Shown here: piece after piece, positions 5,024-10,446 of the stretch | Position numbering within the stretch: position 1 is the first letter of the stretch | How the letters are laid out: every line of letters starts with the position of its first letter | Source: Lachnospiraceae bacterium UBA3386 | Lineage (GTDB): Bacteria > Bacillota > Clostridia > Lachnospirales > Lachnospiraceae | DNA length: 10,446 nucleotides | Assembly (NCBI GenBank): GCA_002358875.1 | Contig: DEPS01000084.1 | Span: 1-10,446, forward strand | Reading direction: 5' to 3' | Translations under genes and position numbers: made by a program | The notes under the pieces: generated by a model | What the model was told of the DNA's origin: nothing | Seen by the model: the letters and a program-made list of their open reading frames with translations, nothing else | The model's database searches: none

Positions 5024-6409
5024 ATGGCCTTTTTTAATCGGATACCGGAGCGTTTTTTCAGCATTCTTGCTTCACAAAAGAAAGAACTTTATGTACAGGC
5101 CCTTTTTGTGCTGCGCCAGGCTTTTAAAACAGAGCTGGTTATTCGCAGGGAGGATCTGATCGTGATGTTGATGGATTCTCTCGAAGAGGCTTTTGAAACA
5201 GCTGACTTCAGCGAGGAGGCAGCGGAGGAAAGCGATGCGGAAAATGCCGAAAATCTGTCCGGTAAAGCGCATCTCCTTCTCCGGAAGCTGAAGGATACCG
5301 GCTGGATCGAAACAGAGTTTGAAGCAAAGAGCTTTGAGGAGCACATTACGATCCCGGATTATGCGGTGGCTATGATGAATCTGCTCTACGACCTTTCGAC
5401 GGAGCGGGTCCGGGAATATAACAGCTATGTGTATGCCACGCATGCAGCGCTGGTCAACGCAAAGGATAATCCGGATTACGTTTATCAGGCGCTTCATGCG
5501 GCATGGAAAAATACGGTCGATCTGGTCGATGAGCTCAAGACCCTGTTCAATAATATCCGCCGCTACTATGCCAAAATCGCCGGGGAGGGGGATGTCAACA
5601 CCCTGCTCAGCGAGCATTTTGATGAGTATAAGACAAGGATCGTGGATGCTGTTTATTATCCGCTGAAAACGATGGATTCGGTTCCGCGCTTTAAGCACGC
5701 CATTGTTTCCACGCTGAACGCCTGGGGGCTTGAAGATGAGACCCAGGACGCAATTGTGCAGCAGGGGATCCTTCGCCATGTCTTTGAGAATGAAGAAGAC
5801 GGGCGGGAGCAGATGTTTTCCATGATCAATTATATCGTGGAAGCCTATGACGGGATCGAGGAAATGCTGGGAGCCATTGACCGCAGGCATACGGAGTATG
5901 TCAATGCATCTGTGGAGCATATCCGCTATCTGATGAATTCGGATCGGGGCGTCAGGGGCAATATCATTGAACTTCTGAGAAGGTCCGGAGATTATGACAC
6001 GCTGGCACTCATGGAAAAAAACCTGACGGTCTACCGGCACCAGTTCTTTGATGACAAGTCTCTATATTCAGAGGCGAAACGGACAAGGAAGGATTCGGGT
6101 CCGCCCCTTGCGATTGCAAAAAGAGATGAGCCGGACGGCCTCGTCAGGGATTTCCTGAAACAGGTCCGGAAGCAGTACAGCGACAAAAAGATCGATGCCT
6201 ATGTCAGAAAATGCTTCGGAGACAGAGACAGGTTTGAGACCAGGGATGTGCCGGTCGATACGACGGAGGATTTCCTCATGTTTTTGTTATCGACCATTCG
6301 AGCCGGAGAAAAAAGCGCCCCCTATCAGATTCGTTTTGAAGAGGGATATTACAGCCGAAACGGATACCGTCTGCCCAATGCCGTGTTTATAAAGGAGAAA
6401 GGGAAATGA
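5024..6409 (+). CDS. jetA: Wadjet defence protein JetA (kleisin-like, DUF5716)
   Basis: JetA is the kleisin-like (MukF/MksF-type) subunit of the Wadjet SMC complex, which recognises and helps destroy foreign circular DNA such as plasmids. This 461-aa protein starts MAFFNRIPERFFSILASQKKELY, matching the conserved N-terminus of the DUF5716-type JetA family. It continues with a predominantly helical body (an acidic stretch around residues 55-75, then long amphipathic helices) and ends with the family-typical YYSRNGYRLPNAVFI. I prefer the ATG at 5024 because GAGGGG precedes it and homologs begin there; an in-frame ATG at 5006 would add six residues and has only a poor, distant GGAG before it. The stop overlaps the jetB start by 4 bases (ATGA). 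The DUF5716 type, rather than DUF3375, indicates a Wadjet subtype other than type I; which one depends on JetD, outside the window. Frame is intact throughout. Confidence 0.9.
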   Translation: MAFFNRIPERFFSILASQKKELYVQALFVLRQAFKTELVIRREDLIVMLMDSLEEAFETADFSEEAAEESDAENAENLSGKAHLLLRKLKDTGWIETEFEAKSFEEHITIPDYAVAMMNLLYDLSTERVREYNSYVYATHAALVNAKDNPDYVYQALHAAWKNTVDLVDELKTLFNNIRRYYAKIAGEGDVNTLLSEHFDEYKTRIVDAVYYPLKTMDSVPRFKHAIVSTLNAWGLEDETQDAIVQQGILRHVFENEEDGREQMFSMINYIVEAYDGIEEMLGAIDRRHTEYVNASVEHIRYLMNSDRGVRGNIIELLRRSGDYDTLALMEKNLTVYRHQFFDDKSLYSEAKRTRKDSGPPLAIAKRDEPDGLVRDFLKQVRKQYSDKKIDAYVRKCFGDRDRFETRDVPVDTTEDFLMFLLSTIRAGEKSAPYQIRFEEGYYSRNGYRLPNAVFIKEKGK

Positions 6410-7056
6410 TCGAGGAGAGATACAGACACTTGAGCCTGGCTGAACAGGAACAGTTTTCGCGGGCAGTGAACCGCCTTCTGTCCAACACCTTTCTCCTCGT
6501 GGAAGAATATGACCCGGGAGAAGGCATCACCAGAATCAACCGGGAATATCTTTTTGTGGAAAGGAACTTTGAGCTCTTTCAGGAATATCTTGAAATGGGC
6601 GGCTTCCATCTGGAGCGGGATACTGCCTACGGGGTGATCTATCTGTCCAGCAGTATTGACAGCAGCAGGGTGCATTTTGACAAACTCACCACGGTCATGG
6701 TCTATACTCTGCGCCTGATCTATGAGGAGGAGCGTGCCAGGCTGACCCTGGCAAAAGAAGTGATCATTACAATTTCGGATCTGGTGAGCAAAATGCTCAT
6801 TCTGGGCGCGGTCAAAAAGAAACCGGCAAATTTTCAGCTTAATCAGGCGCTGCGGACATTGCACCGCTTTCGTATCCTGCAGAGGCTGGACGGCTCCTTT
6901 GAATCGCCCCAGACCCGCCTCCTGATCCTGCCGACAATTTTATTTGTTGTATCCAATGAACAGATCTCCAACATGGCGAAACTCGTGGAAGAGAAAGAAT
7001 CCGGGATTGAATATGATCCGGAGCCGGATGAGGAGGACGAATATGAAGAGGCTTAA
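6406..7056 (+). CDS. jetB: Wadjet defence protein JetB (KITE-like, DUF4194)
   Basis: JetB is the small KITE-type (MukE/MksE-like) subunit that binds the JetA kleisin in the Wadjet complex. This 216-aa protein has the DUF4194 pattern of two winged-helix-like parts: an N-terminal region with LLSNTFLLVEE and FELFQEYLEMGGFHLERD, then a second one with TLRLIYEEERARLTLAKEV and ALRTLHRFRILQRLDG, ending in LILPTILFVVS. An acidic tail follows (YDPEPDEEDEYEEA). AAAGGAG at 6391-6397, eight bases upstream, supports the ATG at 6406, which overlaps the jetA stop (ATGA). The codons of the acidic tail also carry the AGGAGG and the start codon of jetC, so the tail and the downstream initiation signal share the same bases. 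Length and frame are normal. Confidence 0.9.
   Translation: MIEERYRHLSLAEQEQFSRAVNRLLSNTFLLVEEYDPGEGITRINREYLFVERNFELFQEYLEMGGFHLERDTAYGVIYLSSSIDSSRVHFDKLTTVMVYTLRLIYEEERARLTLAKEVIITISDLVSKMLILGAVKKKPANFQLNQALRTLHRFRILQRLDGSFESPQTRLLILPTILFVVSNEQISNMAKLVEEKESGIEYDPEPDEEDEYEEA
7031..7036 (+). promoter_or_regulatory. Shine-Dalgarno site of jetC inside jetB
   Basis: A perfect AGGAGG lies six bases before the ATG at 7043, within the acidic-tail codons of jetB. It fixes the jetC start at 7043 rather than at in-frame ATGs further upstream (for example 6944), which would add residues unlike the family. Confidence 0.85.
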
Positions 7057-10000
7057 GAAAATGCTCCTGATCCATTGGTACAGCTACGACAGGGAGCTGA
7101 TCGAATTTGGAGATCTGAATTTTCTGACCGGCAATACCGCTTCCGGAAAGTCCACGATCATTGATGCCCTGCAGCTGGTGCTGCTTGGAGACACCAATGG
7201 AAATTTTTTCAACAAGGCCGCGAATGACAGATCCGTAAGAACATTAAAAAGCTATCTGTTCGGCGAAAATGGAGATGACGGGGAGACCGGATTCCGCTAT
7301 CTGAGGTCATCTTCCTTTACCAGTTATGTGATTCTGGAATTTGAGGATACGGAAAAGAACACTTCCTTTCTTGCCGGGATCGTCTGTGACTGCTATGAGG
7401 ATCTGCACTATGATTATAAATGGATCATCGCCGACCGGATGCGGATGCCCGACGATCTTTTCACGGACGAAAAGACCAGCACGCCCTACAGCCTGCCGCA
7501 GCTGAAAAGCCGTCTTAAAAAGCAGGCCAAATACAATGTGGAGATCATCGATACCAACAAGAGGTATCAGGAGCTGATCCTGGCCAAATACGGCTCCCTG
7601 AAAAGAAAATACCTGACCCTGCTTAAAAAGGCCGTGCCCTTTTCCCCCATCGCGGATATTGAACAGTTCATCACGGAATCGATCTGCGATGTCAGAAACA
7701 ATATTGAGATCGAACAGATGCAGAGCGACATCCGCCAGTATAAAAATCTGGAAGCGGATGCCATGCGGACTCAGGAGCGGGTTGCGGCCCTGACCGCGAT
7801 CGCCCAGGCTTCCCGCATCTATGAAGCGGATCAGGACCGCTATCATCAGCAGACCTATATTATCCTGCGCGCTGATCAGGAGGAGCATCGGGCACAGGAG
7901 GCAGAGCTTAGAAAGAAGGAGGCTGAATACCGGGATTTTCTGGCAGTTCTGGACAGAGACCTTGCCCTTCTGAACGGGGAGATCTGGCAGTTAAATGAAG
8001 AAATCAAAAATCTGGAGGAGGAGTATCACACTTCGGATCTTGCAAAAAAACAAAAGGCTCTGGAAGAAGAGATCCAAAAGCTCCGGGATGAGATCAAAAA
8101 GCTTGCGGATGCTTTCCGCAAGGCGTGGGATGCCATTCGTGAATATGGAGCGGCCTGGAGCGGGCAGCTGATAAGCCTTTCAAACACAGACTATCCGGTC
8201 CGGGAGGAAGACAGGGATTTCTTTGCAAAAATGAGTTCTCTGAAGGACACAGAGCTGCCTTCCTATGACCTCATGGCCGCCCACCGCAGCATGGAGGAGA
8301 TCCAGAGTAAAATCCAGGAATATGCATATGATTTAAAAAAGCGGGCCGGGCAGGTGAAAGAGCGGATCCTGGAGCTGTCTGTCCGCATCGATAATCTGAA
8401 AAAAGGGATCAAACCCTATCCCTCTCAGGTGACAGCCTTAAAAAGCAGGCTGGAAAGCGGCCTGTTTGACCGCTTCCACAAAGCGGTAGATGTCCGGATT
8501 TTTGCGGAGCTGCTGGAAATCCGTGACGCCGCCTGGCGGGATGCCATTGAGGGATATCTGGACCGGCAGAAGTTTAACCTTCTGATTCCGCCGGAATACT
8601 ATACCGCAGCCAATGAGATATACAACAGGATCAAAAAAGAAGAAAAGATTTATGATACGGGACTTGTTGATCTTGGGAAGCTGAAGGAGGAATACGCCGG
8701 GAAGCCTCAGAAAGGGTCTCTCGCCGAGGAGATCGAGACAGAGGATCCGCAAGCCCGCCTTTACGCGGATTATCTTCTGGGCAATGTGATCAAATGCGAG
8801 GACGTCCGGGAGCTGAACCGCTATCGCACGGCCATTACCAGGGAAGTCATGCTTTATAAAGGTTATGTGAGCCGGAAATTAAATCCCGCCCGCTATGCGG
8901 ATCCCTTTATCGGGAGACGTTCTTTGGAAATCCTTCTGGAAAAACTGACCGGGGAGCTTGAGGCGTCCAGGAAAGAGTGTGATAAAATTGCCGGAGCCCA
9001 CCAGATCGCCCAAGAAGCCGCTCACGAAAAGGCGATGAGTCTCTTTGAAGCCATGCAGCATCAGGACTCGATCGATAAGGGAGAAAAGATTCCTTCCCTC
9101 ACAGAAGAACTGGAGCGGCTGAGGGCCGAATACGAAGGACTTGACTTTACTTATCTGGACGCCCTGAATTCCCGCATTAAGGAAAAACAGACGGAATGCA
9201 GGGAAAAGGAAAAAAAGAAAGAAGAGAAAACCAGGCTTTCTGCGGAGACAAAAGTTCACCTGGAAGGGATAGTGGAAAGAGACCTTCCTGATGCGGCGAA
9301 GAAAATCAGGGATGCCGAAGACGAGATCCGGGGACAGTTTAAAGAAGCCTGGATCAGCGAAGTGGGGGAACCCCGCTTTCAGAAGGAGCAGAAACAATCC
9401 CAGGCCCGGATCGCCAAGGACGGAGCCGGGAATGTCCTGTCCTTTAAGGACAGCTTCAGCCGGGCCCGGAGCCAGACCCGTACGATCATGGAAAACCATG
9501 AAAGGGACCGCAGACGGATGAGGGTGGAGTATAACCAGGAATACCGGATGCCTTATGATACTGAACGGAAGGACAATGAAGAGTATGACAGCGAGCTCCA
9601 TTCTTTGGCGGATATAAAGCTCCCCTATTATATTGAGCAGATCAAAGACGCAAAGGAAAAAGCCTACAGCCAGTTCCGGGACGATTTTATCGCCAAGCTC
9701 AAATCCAATATTGAATCGGTGCGGGAGCAGGTCAAGGAGCTCAACCACTCCCTGAAGGACAGCGTTTTTGGCACGGACCGGTATCGTTTCGTGATCAACC
9801 CGCGGGCGGAATACAGAAGCTATTACGACATGATCACCGATCCCATGCTGATGGATACCGGGGGATGGAATATTGCTTCGCAGCATTTCAATGAAAAATA
9901 CCAGAAAGAGATCGATTCACTCTTCAGGATGCTGATCCTCAACGAGACGGATGTGTCCGCTCAGAGGCGGGCAGAATATGAGAAAAACATCAGGAAATAT

Positions 10001-10438
10001 ACGGATTATAAGACATATCTCGTTTTTGACCTGATCGTCACGAACGATCAGGGGGAAGAGCAGAGACTGTCGAAAACCCTGCTGAAAAAGTCCGGAGGCG
10101 AAACCCAGATTCCCTTTTATCTGGCCCTTTTGGCTTCCTTTTCACAGATCTGCCGCATAAAAGTGAAGGGCAAAAACAATACAATGCGCCTCATCATTCT
10201 GGATGAAGCTTTCAGCAAGATGGACGGAGAAAGGATTCGGGAGGGGATAAGCCTCCTCCGGCGCTTTGGCCTGCAGGCCGTTTTCTCCGCCCCGCCGGAT
10301 AAGATACCGGATATCGCTCCGAGAGTGGACAGAAACATCGCCGTGTACAAAAGCGGCCACCATTCCTTTACGAGAAGCTTCGATCCGGCACAGATTGAAG
10401 AAATAAAAGAAGAACTGGATGAAGAAGCGGATGAATAA
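7043..10438 (+). CDS. jetC: Wadjet SMC-like ATPase JetC
   Basis: JetC is the SMC/MukB-like motor of Wadjet; its ATP cycle drives DNA loop extrusion before cleavage by JetD. The 1131-aa protein begins MKRLKKMLLIHWYSYDRELI, with Walker A GNTASGKST at residues 30-38 (K36). Next comes a conserved ATPase-head segment (LLGDTNGNFFNKAANDRSVRTLKSYLFG), then a coiled coil dense in Glu/Lys at about 275-370 and again around 435-475. A hinge-like globular part follows at about 475-620 (FDRFHKAVDVRIFAELLEI, then YLLGNVIKCEDVRELNRYRT). The returning coiled coil covers about 625-770 and continues less regularly. The C-terminal head has the signature KSGGE (S1017-E1020), Walker B LIILDEAFSKMD (D1054, E1055) and a FSAPPDK segment. 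All ATPase residues are present, so it should be active. It overlaps jetB by 14 bases and the presumed jetD by 8. Confidence 0.93.
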   Translation: MKRLKKMLLIHWYSYDRELIEFGDLNFLTGNTASGKSTIIDALQLVLLGDTNGNFFNKAANDRSVRTLKSYLFGENGDDGETGFRYLRSSSFTSYVILEFEDTEKNTSFLAGIVCDCYEDLHYDYKWIIADRMRMPDDLFTDEKTSTPYSLPQLKSRLKKQAKYNVEIIDTNKRYQELILAKYGSLKRKYLTLLKKAVPFSPIADIEQFITESICDVRNNIEIEQMQSDIRQYKNLEADAMRTQERVAALTAIAQASRIYEADQDRYHQQTYIILRADQEEHRAQEAELRKKEAEYRDFLAVLDRDLALLNGEIWQLNEEIKNLEEEYHTSDLAKKQKALEEEIQKLRDEIKKLADAFRKAWDAIREYGAAWSGQLISLSNTDYPVREEDRDFFAKMSSLKDTELPSYDLMAAHRSMEEIQSKIQEYAYDLKKRAGQVKERILELSVRIDNLKKGIKPYPSQVTALKSRLESGLFDRFHKAVDVRIFAELLEIRDAAWRDAIEGYLDRQKFNLLIPPEYYTAANEIYNRIKKEEKIYDTGLVDLGKLKEEYAGKPQKGSLAEEIETEDPQARLYADYLLGNVIKCEDVRELNRYRTAITREVMLYKGYVSRKLNPARYADPFIGRRSLEILLEKLTGELEASRKECDKIAGAHQIAQEAAHEKAMSLFEAMQHQDSIDKGEKIPSLTEELERLRAEYEGLDFTYLDALNSRIKEKQTECREKEKKKEEKTRLSAETKVHLEGIVERDLPDAAKKIRDAEDEIRGQFKEAWISEVGEPRFQKEQKQSQARIAKDGAGNVLSFKDSFSRARSQTRTIMENHERDRRRMRVEYNQEYRMPYDTERKDNEEYDSELHSLADIKLPYYIEQIKDAKEKAYSQFRDDFIAKLKSNIESVREQVKELNHSLKDSVFGTDRYRFVINPRAEYRSYYDMITDPMLMDTGGWNIASQHFNEKYQKEIDSLFRMLILNETDVSAQRRAEYEKNIRKYTDYKTYLVFDLIVTNDQGEEQRLSKTLLKKSGGETQIPFYLALLASFSQICRIKVKGKNNTMRLIILDEAFSKMDGERIREGISLLRRFGLQAVFSAPPDKIPDIAPRVDRNIAVYKSGHHSFTRSFDPAQIEEIKEELDEEADE

Positions 10439-10446
10439 CCGGATGA
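10431..10446 (+). CDS. jetD: Start of presumed jetD (cut by window edge)
   Basis: An ATG at 10431 overlaps the end of jetC by 8 bases in another frame and reads MNNRM before the window ends; a second in-frame ATG is at 10443. JetD normally follows jetC and encodes the Toprim, topoisomerase VI A-like nuclease that cuts the captured DNA. The assignment rests on position and overlap style only, since five codons cannot identify a family. No strong ribosome binding site is seen (GAAGAAG upstream), so initiation may rely on coupling to jetC termination. Confidence 0.45.

Noticed and set aside
6944..7042. N-terminal extension of JetC from an upstream ATG at 6944
   Set aside because: The added residues are basic and unlike the family, overlap jetB more deeply, and the perfect AGGAGG at 7031-7036 points to the ATG at 7043.
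8879..9886. 335-residue minus-strand open frame opposite jetC
   Set aside because: It is fully antisense to the conserved JetC coding sequence and has low-complexity phenylalanine/leucine-rich composition typical of a shadow frame.

Overview
The window looks like an accessory region of a Clostridia genome, most likely Lachnospiraceae. The clues are strong AGGAGG-type ribosome binding sites, a small secreted protein of a type seen in Lachnospiraceae, a piece of a DUF1703-type ATPase/nuclease, and GTVP-type intergenic repeats. This placement is inference from protein style; there is no rRNA or tRNA here to confirm it.

Left block (about 1-3170, minus strand) is mostly debris and small accessory genes. 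Positions 1-283 hold no recognisable gene, only a perfect inverted repeat at 100-126. Then come an unrecognised 188-aa protein (284-850), a secreted protein with a clear signal peptide (929-1612), a decayed SIR2-domain gene carrying three in-frame TGA codons (1689-2546), and the C-terminal piece of an AAA-ATPase/PD-(D/E)XK nuclease (about 2731-3087). Base composition changes sharply between the last two: very AT-rich below about 2560, GC-rich above about 2640.

Middle block (3171-4948, plus strand) is a translationally coupled pair: thpR (RNA 2',3'-cyclic phosphodiesterase) and a DUF1848 protein with a C-terminal CX3CX2C radical-SAM-like cysteine motif. Two clusters of the same repeat family bracket the pair (3171-3242 and 4792-4896). 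A candidate terminator and a candidate -10 box for the next operon follow the second cluster.

Right block (5024-10446, plus strand) is a Wadjet anti-plasmid/anti-phage operon, jetA-jetB-jetC, with the first few codons of jetD at the right edge. JetA (kleisin-like), JetB (KITE-like) and JetC (SMC/MukB-like ATPase with intact Walker A, signature and Walker B motifs) should form a loop-extruding SMC complex; JetD, mostly outside the window, is the Toprim-type nuclease of the system. All junctions overlap (4, 14 and 8 nt), so the operon is probably translated as a coupled unit and looks intact as far as it is visible.

Taken together this resembles a defence island in turnover: an intact Wadjet system beside the remains of a SIR2-type defence gene and of a nuclease gene, with mobile-type repeats between them. 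The least explained part is the repeat-bracketed thpR-DUF1848 pair.
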